From: JAVBMJ01 sp031551275
Lineage (GTDB): Bacteria > Bacteroidota > Bacteroidia > Bacteroidales > Rikenellaceae
DNA: 64,000 nucleotides
Reading direction: 5' to 3'
Assembly: GCA_031551275.1 (NCBI GenBank)
Contig: JAVBNX010000006.1
Span: forward strand, 62,001 to 126,000
In this document: positions 52,951 through 60,971 of the stretch, piece by piece
Layout of the letters: every line of letters starts with the position of its first letter
Numbering within the stretch: position 1 is the stretch's first letter
Made by a program: the position numbers and the translations under genes
The notes under the pieces: generated by a model
What the model saw: the letters and a program-made list of their open reading frames with translations, nothing else
What the model was told of the DNA's origin: nothing
Database searches by the model: none

Positions 52951-54152
52951 TTGGTTCTGATTTTATATCCCGCCAAAGCGTAATAGAGGATGAACAGGAA
53001 ACAGGGAACGGTAATCCAGAACGCATTCTGCATACCGAATTCGTCCTTCAGCCAACCCAGCAAGGGGAGGATAATGACCGGTCCGAACATCGCCATGGTC
53101 AAAAGCGAGGAGCCCGCCTTGGTAAACTTGCCCAGGTCGGCCATGGCCAACGGCCACAAAGCGGGCCACATCAGCGAGCAACCCAGGGCCAGCAGGGCGA
53201 TCGCCCAGATGGAATCCCTTTCGGGCAGCAAGACTACCATGAGCGAACCCGCGATGGCGATGATCGAGCAGATCAGCAGCGCGCGGGATTGCGAAAGGTA
53301 TTTGGGGATGAAGATGATCCCGCAAACATAACCGATTACCATGCCGATGGGCCCGATCCAACCGTACATCTGGGGATTCTCCAGGCCGTAGAACGAAGCG
53401 TAATCGACCAGCGTCTGCAACGAGATGGTCTCCGCGCCCACGTAGAGGAACAAGGCGACGCAACCCAGCAGCAGGTGCGGGAATTGCATAATGGAGGTTT
53501 TCGAGTTGCCGTAGGTCGACGCGGCGCTCTGGTCCGACTCGTCCTCCCCGGCGGCTTTTACCTCGGGAAGCGGGGCCAGCAGGGCCATAATGCCCAGGAG
53601 CACGAAGACCGAGATAATGATCATAAAGGGCACCGGAAGGTCCGCTACCGTGATCTGGTTCGTGCTTTTGCCCAGCACCAGGCTCAAAAAAATCGCCGGG
53701 ATGGGCCAGGCCAACTTGTTGCAAATGCCCATGATGCTGATCCGCTTGGCCGCGCTTTCGATCGGCCCGAGGATCGTGATGTAGGGATTGACAGAAGCCT
53801 GCAAAAAGGCGTTCGCCGTCCCCGAGATGAACGAGGCGAGCAAAAACAGCGGGAAACTCTCCATCCGGGCTGCCGGGATAAACAGGGCGAAAGCCGCTGC
53901 GAACATGGCGAACGAGAGGGCCATGGTCCGCTTGTAGCCGATCTTACCGATCGTCTTGGTGGCCGGAATGCCGAAGATCAGAAAGGGCAGAAAGGTGGCC
54001 GCGGTAATCGTATAGGCCAGAAAACCAGAGACATCGAGCGATCCCCCGAGCACCGGAACCAAAGCCCCGTTGATCCCCAGGGCGAACCCGATGGCAAAAA
54101 ACATGACCCCAATGAAAGCCAGGGCGACTGCGAAATTGGCGTTTTTCTGCAT
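52947..54152 (-). CDS. MFS sugar transporter, NagP/GluP-like
   Basis: A 401-residue inner-membrane carrier with about 12 helices. It fits the FucP/GluP/NagP branch: GFALGINGALVPVL near the start, GTANAFLQASVNPYITILGP in helix 4-5 and a glycine-rich last third. A short charged loop (about 205-220) divides the halves. Context between a HexNAc-kinase-like gene and the NagB fusion suggests uptake of N-acetylhexosamine by proton symport. It overlaps the NagB fusion by four bases. Confidence 0.87.
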   Translation of the reverse strand: MQKNANFAVALAFIGVMFFAIGFALGINGALVPVLGGSLDVSGFLAYTITAATFLPFLIFGIPATKTIGKIGYKRTMALSFAMFAAAFALFIPAARMESFPLFLLASFISGTANAFLQASVNPYITILGPIESAAKRISIMGICNKLAWPIPAIFLSLVLGKSTNQITVADLPVPFMIIISVFVLLGIMALLAPLPEVKAAGEDESDQSAASTYGNSKTSIMQFPHLLLGCVALFLYVGAETISLQTLVDYASFYGLENPQMYGWIGPIGMVIGYVCGIIFIPKYLSQSRALLICSIIAIAGSLMVVLLPERDSIWAIALLALGCSLMWPALWPLAMADLGKFTKAGSSLLTMAMFGPVIILPLLGWLKDEFGMQNAFWITVPCFLFILYYALAGYKIRTK

Positions 54153-54156
54153 GGTC

Positions 54157-55245
54157 TTATTTTAAGAGGTTTTCGATGTGCTTCTTCATCTCGGGCAAAC
54201 ACTTCTCGGCGCTGGTCAGCAGTTTGAACTGGGCGCGGGTGCGTACCAGGTTGTGCATCGGGTAGTGCGTCTTGTAGTAGGTGTCCCCGTTGAGGTAGTC
54301 GGCCAGGAAGCGGACGGTCTGCATGTAGGGGAACAGGGTCGCCGCGTAGGGCAGGTTCTCGATCTCGACGGGGGTCAGAAAGGCCCGGGCCGTTTTGAGG
54401 TACCCTTCAGAAAACGCCTTGAAAATCTCCATGTTGAACTCCACGCGGTCGGGATCGGGATCGTCCTCCAGGCCCGTGTTGGCCCCGGTGCGCAAAAAAT
54501 CGCCGAAATCGGAGAAGATGTAAGAGGGCATCACCGTATCGAGGTCGATCACGCACAAAAACTCCCCGTCCAAATCGAACAGCATGTTATTGACCTTCGT
54601 GTCGCAATGGCAGACCCGCTTGGGCAGCTTGCCCTCGCGGTGGAGCCTCTCGGCCAGGCACATCCCCTCGGCGCGGCGCTCGATCTGGGTAACCAGGTCA
54701 CGCACCTCGTTCAAACGACCCGCCGCGTCGTTGCGCACGGCCTCGTCGAGTTGCCGGAGCCTGAACTCCATGTTGTGGAAATCGGGGATGATCTCGCCCA
54801 GCGTGACGGGCAGATCGGAGAGCATGCTCTCGAAATCGCCGAAAGCCTCCCCCGCGTAACGCGAATACTCGGGCGTGATGGCCTCGAAGGATTGCGAACG
54901 CGGGATAAAGACCATCACACGCCAGTAGTTCTGGCCGTCGAAGTAATACTCCTTGCCCTCCCTGGTGGTAATAAAGTCGAGGACCTTGCGCTCGATGTCC
55001 CTCTCGCCCCGGGCCAGCAGCTTGGCGCGCAGGTGCGCCGTGACGGCACGGATGTTCGCCTGGAGCATATCCACATCCTTGAATATCTGGTGGTTGATGC
55101 GCTGTAGCACGTAGTCCGGCGCATCGCCCGCCGTGGTCAGCTTGTAGGAGTCGTTGATATGCCCGTTGCCGAAGGGGACAGCCTCGATGATCTCACCCTT
55201 GACGGCGAACCTGGCGGCGATCTCTTTGATGTTCTGAGTTTGCAT
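54157..55245 (-). CDS. nahK: NahK-like N-acetylhexosamine kinase (aminoglycoside phosphotransferase fold)
   Basis: A 362-residue cytoplasmic kinase. Catalytic loop HCDTKVNNMLFD gives D215 and N220; the metal aspartate is D234 in VIDLDTVMP. The N-lobe has FGNGHINDSYKL and YVLQRIN. Length and motifs match N-acetylhexosamine 1-kinases of the bifidobacterial NahK type. It would trap imported GlcNAc or GalNAc as sugar 1-phosphate. It leads a three-gene cluster with the transporter (four-base gap) and the NagB fusion, with its own promoter. Confidence 0.82.
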   Translation of the reverse strand: MQTQNIKEIAARFAVKGEIIEAVPFGNGHINDSYKLTTAGDAPDYVLQRINHQIFKDVDMLQANIRAVTAHLRAKLLARGERDIERKVLDFITTREGKEYYFDGQNYWRVMVFIPRSQSFEAITPEYSRYAGEAFGDFESMLSDLPVTLGEIIPDFHNMEFRLRQLDEAVRNDAAGRLNEVRDLVTQIERRAEGMCLAERLHREGKLPKRVCHCDTKVNNMLFDLDGEFLCVIDLDTVMPSYIFSDFGDFLRTGANTGLEDDPDPDRVEFNMEIFKAFSEGYLKTARAFLTPVEIENLPYAATLFPYMQTVRFLADYLNGDTYYKTHYPMHNLVRTRAQFKLLTSAEKCLPEMKKHIENLLK

Positions 55246-55302
55246 GGTCGATGACCTTTAGTATAAATACGAAACAGAAAGGGATAACACGTAACCGGCA
55301 GC

Positions 55303-55333
55303 AAAATTTACCGTTTAGGATGTAACAAATCAA
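55303..55333 (-). promoter_or_regulatory. Candidate promoter of nahK-MFS-nagB fusion
   Basis: On minus, TTG (55331-55333), 20 bases, then TAAATTTT followed by G (55303-55310), 57 bases before nahK. A similar TAAATTTG occurs about 30 bases further upstream. Confidence 0.5.
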
Positions 55334-55361
55334 CCGACTGTTTACCCAACCGGCAAATTTA

Positions 55362-56921
55362 CTATTTTTTACCGGCAGTCAACCTCTCCAAAACCTCTTT
55401 TTTGAATTCGTTAACGCTGACCGGCTCCGTACACTGCTCTGCGGGACCGTAATAGACCTTTCCAAGGAGCTCGACCGCCGCTTCGCGCCCTTGCTGCTGT
55501 TCGAGCAGTTTGAGCAGTTCGTAGTCCTCGGCACCGTCTTTCCAGCACTCCAGGCGCGCGGAGACCAGCAACGAATCGCCCGAACCGAACTCCTTGCCCG
55601 GGTAGACCAGGATCCCGTCGCCGTAGGGCAACGACTCACGCGCGGTGAGGGGGTCGACCGAGGTGTAGGAGTTGACCACCCAGTACAAAAAGCCTGTCGG
55701 TTGCTCTTTGTAGCTGCGCCACAGGGTCGCGCGGGTGCGGATGCGGTTCGTGTTGTTCTTGATCGAGAGTCCGGGGCTGTCGCTCATGCAGACGTAGCTC
55801 CACCACTCCTCGCCGTCTTGCGACGCCTTGCGGCACGAGTCGGCGCGTTGTTCGCTCAGGCCCAACGACCAGACCCCCGTGCAGAAGATCGAGGTGTAGC
55901 CCCGCAGGATATCCCAGACGGCCAGCAAGTCGCCCTTGCGGGGTCCGTCCTGGGGACCGCAGAAGTACGTGGTAATGATCTTCGCGTCGGGCGCTCCCGC
56001 ATGGATCCTCTCCGCCTCGCTCTTCACGTATGCGTACTCGGCCATGTTCTTCGGCTCGTCCCAGACGTAGTAGTAGGCCTTATCCAACAAACCCCTCCGC
56101 CTGAGGGTGTCGTTGAAAGCCTTCAACTCGTCGTCGTCGAGCGAATAGCATGGCGCGGCAAAACGTGTAAAGCGGGGATCGGAGAGATAATCCAGCGTCC
56201 TGGGGTCGTCCCACGCCCAGGGTGAAGAGGAGTTCTCGACCTTCATCGTTCCGTCGATCCAGGTTGAAAAATAGGGTGCTATGCGGTAGTTCAAAAGCAG
56301 GTCGGACCAGCGTTTCTTCTCGGCCGAGACCTCCTCATAGGAAGCGTCCTCTTTGAGGCCCAGGTGGGTGGGGTCGATGCCGAAGACCGAGGGGATGGTG
56401 GAGATCTCGGGCACGGCGCAGTCGTAGACGTGGACACGGACCTGCACGTAGCGCGAATGGGCCGGACCGGCCAGCTCGATCACCTCGTTGTAGAGTCCCG
56501 GGGCTGCGTTCTGCGGGGTGGTATAGGTAAACCACAGCCTCAAATCGCCCTGGCCCCCGACCGAGTCGCCGGCCAGGGCCAACACGTCGTCGGCGCCGTT
56601 CCAGCGCTTCACTTCACGGATGGTCATACCGAGGTTGGAGCGTTTTTCCTCCACCCGGCGCACTTTGAATTTGCTGGAGGTGGAGACCGTCGCCTGGAAG
56701 TGCTCCGACTCGCCCTTGGCCATATAGAGCTCCACCGTGTCGCAGAGCTTCATGTTCGAGGCGTTGGCGATCGAGTCCAGGCCCGACATTACCCACAGAT
56801 CATACTGGTTATGAGTGACCTTCCCGGCCATTTTGCGGTATTCGCTCCCGCAACTCCAGAGCAGGGATGCCCCCGCCGTCGCCAGCAAAGCGACGGACAA
56901 CGTTCGTTTCAGACTTGTCAT
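55362..56921 (-). CDS. GH123-type lipoprotein (DUF4091), copy B
   Basis: A 519-residue lipoprotein with lipobox LWSC (cysteine 24); the ATG at 56921 is chosen because it precedes the signal. The N-terminal beta-sandwich covers about 35-170. The catalytic barrel has the Asp-Glu pair D288-E289 in YYVWDEPKN and the C-terminal block WRSYKEQPTGFLYWVVN with DGAEDYELLKLLE. GH123 enzymes remove beta-linked GalNAc with help from the substrate acetamido group. It overlaps the paralogue upstream by four bases. Confidence 0.85.
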   Translation of the reverse strand: MTSLKRTLSVALLATAGASLLWSCGSEYRKMAGKVTHNQYDLWVMSGLDSIANASNMKLCDTVELYMAKGESEHFQATVSTSSKFKVRRVEEKRSNLGMTIREVKRWNGADDVLALAGDSVGGQGDLRLWFTYTTPQNAAPGLYNEVIELAGPAHSRYVQVRVHVYDCAVPEISTIPSVFGIDPTHLGLKEDASYEEVSAEKKRWSDLLLNYRIAPYFSTWIDGTMKVENSSSPWAWDDPRTLDYLSDPRFTRFAAPCYSLDDDELKAFNDTLRRRGLLDKAYYYVWDEPKNMAEYAYVKSEAERIHAGAPDAKIITTYFCGPQDGPRKGDLLAVWDILRGYTSIFCTGVWSLGLSEQRADSCRKASQDGEEWWSYVCMSDSPGLSIKNNTNRIRTRATLWRSYKEQPTGFLYWVVNSYTSVDPLTARESLPYGDGILVYPGKEFGSGDSLLVSARLECWKDGAEDYELLKLLEQQQGREAAVELLGKVYYGPAEQCTEPVSVNEFKKEVLERLTAGKK

Positions 56922-58480
56922 GGTTGTATCTCCTCTAAAAGTTTGCGGTGGAAAACCTCCACGTGGGATTGGTTGGACGTGACGTTGGCGGCGGCAGGAC
57001 CCGTGTAGACGTTGTTGAGCAGGGTGACCACCTCGCCCCTCGATTTGCGTTTCTCCATCAGTTTCATCAGTTCGTAGTCCTCGGCCCCGTCGCGCCACCT
57101 TTCAAGCCGCATCGAGACGGCCAGCCCGTCGTAGCCGAAGGGCGTGCCCGGGTAGAGCATCAGGCCGTCCCCGGCGGGAAGCTCGTTCCTCGGGTTCAAA
57201 GGCGAAAGGGATGAGAAGCCGTTGACCACCCAGTAGAGGAAGCCCCCGGTCTGCTCCTTGTAGGCCCTCCACATCACGGCGCGGTTCTCGATCGTCGTCG
57301 AGCTGTGGGCCAGGCCCGGGCGGTCGCCCATGCAGACGTACTGCCACCACTCCTGCCCCGGCCCGCACTTATTGCGCGCCTGGGACGACTTGTTCTCGCT
57401 CTGCCCCAGCGACCATACGCCGGTACAGAAGATCGAGGTGCCGGTCAGGTGGTCCCATACGGAGAGCACGTCGGCGAAGCTCTCGTTGTTGGAATAATTC
57501 GGGCCGCGGAAGAAGGTGGTCAGCACCTTGGCGCCCGCGTCGACGGCGTGGATGGCGCTGGACATGGTGTTGATCTGGGTGTACTCCGTGGTCAGGGTCG
57601 GCTCGTCCCAGATGTAGAGCAACCGGCCCTTGTCGGGGTACTGGGTCTTCACGCCGTTCATCAAAGTCGAGAAGTCGCCCGCCGAAAGGTTGTGGTAGGG
57701 CAGCACCACGTCCTTCATCCTGGTGTCGCCCAGGTAGGAGAGCGTGCGCGCGTCGGTCACCGGATAGGGCGAGGAGACGCACTCCACCTTCATCGTACCG
57801 GCCAGCCAGGTGCAGAAATAGGGGGTAATCCTGCGTTTGAGCAGCGCGTCGGAGAACTCCTTGCGCTTGGCGATCAAATCCTCGCCCGTCACGCTGCTCG
57901 CGGCGATCATGCCCGGGTTGATCCCGAACAGCGAAGTGATCGACTGGGTAACGGGCAGGGTAACGTCGTAAACGTTGATTTCCAGCCCGATCACGGTCGG
58001 CGTATCCCCCGCGGAAGTCCCCTTGAAGGTAATTACCTCGTTGAACTTGCCCGCGGGCGCGGTGCGCGAACTCTCCACGGTGATCCAGAGCTTGACCTCT
58101 TTGGTGGTCGTGGTGGTCCCGTTAGGGATGGGCACGAGCACGTCTTCGACCCCCTTGAAGGCCATGATCTCTTTCACTTCCAACGTGATGCCCTCGTTGG
58201 AGGTGTTGCGCTCCCAGGTAAACGTGCCCACCACGGGCGTCTTGACCACCAGTTGCAGGTGCTCGGCCTCGTTGCGGGCCATGTGGAGGACCATCGTGTT
58301 GGAGGGCGACTGCGACGTGTAGGACGCCACGGAGGCCGTGGAGGTCATCATCCAGGTGTTGGTGGCCGTTTCGGGCACGCCGGGGATCTGGGTTCCTCCC
58401 TGCTCGGCAGGCTCTTTGTCCTTGCCGCAGGCTGAGAGTAAAAGCGCCGCAAACGCGATGGAAATCAGTTTGTTTTTCAT
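56918..58480 (-). CDS. GH123-type lipoprotein (DUF4091), copy A
   Basis: A 520-residue lipoprotein with lipobox LLSAC (cysteine 18) and a short Glu/Pro/Gly linker. It has the same two-domain layout as the next gene: N-terminal sandwich, then a barrel with D292-E293 in LLYIWDEPTL and WRAYKEQTGGFLYWVVNG near the end, plus DGAEDYELMKLME. Identity with copy B is clear but moderate, so the duplication is not recent. It overlaps both neighbours by four bases, showing tight translational coupling with GH27 upstream. Confidence 0.85.
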   Translation of the reverse strand: MKNKLISIAFAALLLSACGKDKEPAEQGGTQIPGVPETATNTWMMTSTASVASYTSQSPSNTMVLHMARNEAEHLQLVVKTPVVGTFTWERNTSNEGITLEVKEIMAFKGVEDVLVPIPNGTTTTTKEVKLWITVESSRTAPAGKFNEVITFKGTSAGDTPTVIGLEINVYDVTLPVTQSITSLFGINPGMIAASSVTGEDLIAKRKEFSDALLKRRITPYFCTWLAGTMKVECVSSPYPVTDARTLSYLGDTRMKDVVLPYHNLSAGDFSTLMNGVKTQYPDKGRLLYIWDEPTLTTEYTQINTMSSAIHAVDAGAKVLTTFFRGPNYSNNESFADVLSVWDHLTGTSIFCTGVWSLGQSENKSSQARNKCGPGQEWWQYVCMGDRPGLAHSSTTIENRAVMWRAYKEQTGGFLYWVVNGFSSLSPLNPRNELPAGDGLMLYPGTPFGYDGLAVSMRLERWRDGAEDYELMKLMEKRKSRGEVVTLLNNVYTGPAAANVTSNQSHVEVFHRKLLEEIQP

Positions 58481-59829
58481 TTTGTCAGTTTGAATACCAC
58501 CGCGCCGTGGGGACGGACGGAGGCGGTCAGCGAGTTCTTATCCACCCCGGATTCCGCTCCGCTCCACAATTCGGTGGCCGTTTGGTAATCGCCCCTCTGC
58601 AAGCCGCCCAGATCGACCGGGTAGTTCTCCACAGGAGCGTCTGTGGTGTTGAACAAAGCCACGTAATCGGCCTTGCCGTCCTTGTCGGCCGCGAACCAGC
58701 CGTAAACCCCCTCCTTTTCGAACCATTGGCGGTTGAGGGTGGAGTTTTGGTCGATCGCGATGATCTCCTTGTTGGTCAGCAGCGAGAGCGTGAAGGGGTC
58801 GAGCTCGGGCAAATTGCAGCCGATCATCAGCGGCGAGCGCGCCATGGCCCAGAGGGTCAGCAGGGTGTATTGCTCGTCGACGGTAAAGTTCGTGTTGCGG
58901 GGCTGGCCCCGCATAGCCCGTTGGGCCATCGGGCCTATGGGCAGCATATCGGCGTCGGGGTAACCCCCGTCCGTAACGTAGGGCGCCCACTTGGCGCAAA
59001 GGGCGAACTGGGCCTTGAGCGACTCCCAGTTGTCCCAGAAATCCTCGCTCACGCGCCACAATGTGGCCGACTCGCGCAGGTGTTTGATGTTCTGCAACGG
59101 CGCGGGGCCGGGCGAGAGGCTCAGGACCACGGGCTTGTCGAGCCTCGCGTTGGCTTTGGCGATGGCCTCGATCTCGTCGCAGGCGTAGACCACCGGTCCG
59201 GTCAGGTCGTCGGCCTTGACGTAGTCCACACCCCAGCTTTGGTACAGCTCGAAGATCGAATTGTAGTACTCCTGCGCCCCGGGCCTGGACATATCCACGC
59301 CGTAGAGGCCGAAATACCAGTCGCAGGAGGCGTCTTTCATGCAGATATCCTGCGCCTTGCACTCCGATCCCAGAATGGGCGTGTTTTGTTCGACGGCCTG
59401 GATGGGAATACCGCGCATGATGTGGATGCCGAACTTCAGCCCCAGCGAGTGGATGTAATCGGCCAGCGGCTTGAATCCGTTGGGGAATTTTTCGGGGTCG
59501 GGGATCAACCGGCCGTACTCGTCGATGAGTTGGTGGGGATGCGGGTCTTCGTATTGCCCGACCGTGACCATACCGGGCGCGTACCACCCCCCGTCGACCA
59601 CGATGTACTCCCAGCCGTACTCCTTCAGGTTGGCGGCCATGTAATCGGCGTTGGCCTTGACCTCGTCCTCGGTTACCGAGGCCCCGAAGCAGATCCAACT
59701 GTTCCATCCCATGGGCGGGGCGGGCGCGGCCGTTTGCTCCGCCGCCCCACCCTGCCGGGAGGAATCGCATCCCGGGCACAGCGCGATCAGCGCCATGCCC
59801 AGGAGGATCGGTATAAAAGTTCTGCGCAT
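58477..59829 (-). CDS. GH27 alpha-galactosidase/alpha-N-acetylgalactosaminidase, lipoprotein
   Basis: A 450-residue retaining exo-glycosidase with lipobox ending at C21. GH27 hallmarks are PPMGWNSW at about 38-45, VDGGWYAP, the nucleophile D207 in DYVKADD and the acid/base D263 in LWRVSEDFWDNW. A C-terminal beta domain (about 350-450) completes the family layout. In the sugar pocket S239 sits where human alpha-galactosidase has E203, the position that is Ser in alpha-N-acetylgalactosaminidase. GalNAc specificity is therefore possible, but bacterial sequences diverge here. It lies three bases after the SusE/FISUMP gene. Confidence 0.88.
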   Translation of the reverse strand: MRRTFIPILLGMALIALCPGCDSSRQGGAAEQTAAPAPPMGWNSWICFGASVTEDEVKANADYMAANLKEYGWEYIVVDGGWYAPGMVTVGQYEDPHPHQLIDEYGRLIPDPEKFPNGFKPLADYIHSLGLKFGIHIMRGIPIQAVEQNTPILGSECKAQDICMKDASCDWYFGLYGVDMSRPGAQEYYNSIFELYQSWGVDYVKADDLTGPVVYACDEIEAIAKANARLDKPVVLSLSPGPAPLQNIKHLRESATLWRVSEDFWDNWESLKAQFALCAKWAPYVTDGGYPDADMLPIGPMAQRAMRGQPRNTNFTVDEQYTLLTLWAMARSPLMIGCNLPELDPFTLSLLTNKEIIAIDQNSTLNRQWFEKEGVYGWFAADKDGKADYVALFNTTDAPVENYPVDLGGLQRGDYQTATELWSGAESGVDKNSLTASVRPHGAVVFKLTK

Positions 59830-59832
59830 CGG

Positions 59833-60912
59833 TTATTCGTCAAGTACGCAACGTACCGCCATACCTTTCGCGTCGCCGGTCGTGTAGGGGTAAGGCCATT
59901 GCTCGATTTCGTGATCTGTAGACCTCGGGGCATAGCTATGAGCCGTATTCGCAGCAGTTCCCGGCGTGCCGGACCAGAAGAAGGCATAGGAATCTTCGCT
60001 GTAGATTCCCGAGAAGGGCATCCAGGCGTGGCCGCTCGGAACCAGGTTGAACTTCGTGAAGTTGGTTATGGCGGCTTTACCATCCACGGCGGGCCAGTAG
60101 GCCGGGTCTTTGAGTGATGCGGTAGGCTGCGTGTTGTCAGGCTGGGTGTTGATCAAAAATTCCCAATCGGTCTTGGTGGCCACGTGCCAACCTGCGGGGC
60201 AAATACCCTGGACAGGGCCTTCAGCGGCAGCAGTCATATCCCTGACCACAGCGGGCCATGCGTAGATGCAACCACGCAATGTGTTGAGCGTATTTTCAGC
60301 AGCGGTCCCGCCGGTGGTGGGGAACTTGTAGTAGTCGGTAACATCGACCAGAGCCGTCCCGTCGCTGTACTTGGTGGCGCGCATATTATCGGCCATCCAG
60401 ACAGCGTAGTCACCACTTAACTCATCCGTGGTGCGGCAAACGCGGTAAACCTCGTTGTCGCGCGCATCGGTCAGCGGGCCGTAGAAGCGGAACAGCAGCA
60501 TCGAGCGGGTCGAACTGTAAGCCGTACCGGCTGCCGAGACGCCTTTGACCGCCCAGTAGACTTCGCCCTGGCGGTAGGGTTTCACGCCCAGGTCGCCCAA
60601 TATCTCATCGAGTTGGGCGTGGGTCAGGTTCTTGGTGCCCGAGGTGCCGAGCGCCACTTCTTCGGGGTTGGTCAGGTTTTGCGCGAGGCTCATTACCAGG
60701 GTGTACTCCGTCTCGGCGGAGGTCTGCCATTCGAACGCGAGGTTCTTGCTCTGGTTGCTGTAATTCAGCTCGATGTCTTCCAGGTCGTCGGGTGCGTAGA
60801 GTGCGATGGCCGCGGGACCCGCGGGCTCGCCTTCATCGTCTCCACCGCCGCAAGCCATTGCCAGCAGACCCAGGGAGGGCAACAAAGCCCATTTCAGAAG
60901 ATTCTTTTTCAT
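59833..60912 (-). CDS. SusE-like/FISUMP surface lipoprotein
   Basis: A 359-residue lipoprotein with lipobox LAMAC (cysteine 21) and an acidic Gly/Asp stretch after it, a pattern that sends lipoproteins to the cell surface. Residues about 35-135 form a SusE-type domain (NLAFEWQTSAETEYTLVMS, QGEVYWAVKG). Residues about 150-359 form a FISUMP domain (VWMADNMRATKYSDGTAL, CPAGWHVATKTDWEFLI, FFWSGT, GMAVRCVLDE). The position after SusD fits a glycan-binding partner. The pairing with a FISUMP domain is uncommon. Confidence 0.8.
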   Translation of the reverse strand: MKKNLLKWALLPSLGLLAMACGGGDDEGEPAGPAAIALYAPDDLEDIELNYSNQSKNLAFEWQTSAETEYTLVMSLAQNLTNPEEVALGTSGTKNLTHAQLDEILGDLGVKPYRQGEVYWAVKGVSAAGTAYSSTRSMLLFRFYGPLTDARDNEVYRVCRTTDELSGDYAVWMADNMRATKYSDGTALVDVTDYYKFPTTGGTAAENTLNTLRGCIYAWPAVVRDMTAAAEGPVQGICPAGWHVATKTDWEFLINTQPDNTQPTASLKDPAYWPAVDGKAAITNFTKFNLVPSGHAWMPFSGIYSEDSYAFFWSGTPGTAANTAHSYAPRSTDHEIEQWPYPYTTGDAKGMAVRCVLDE

Positions 60913-60971
60913 AACTGTAGTTTTTGGTTTGGTTGATGTGTGATTTTTGTTCGGTTATGTTCGGTTGAAGG

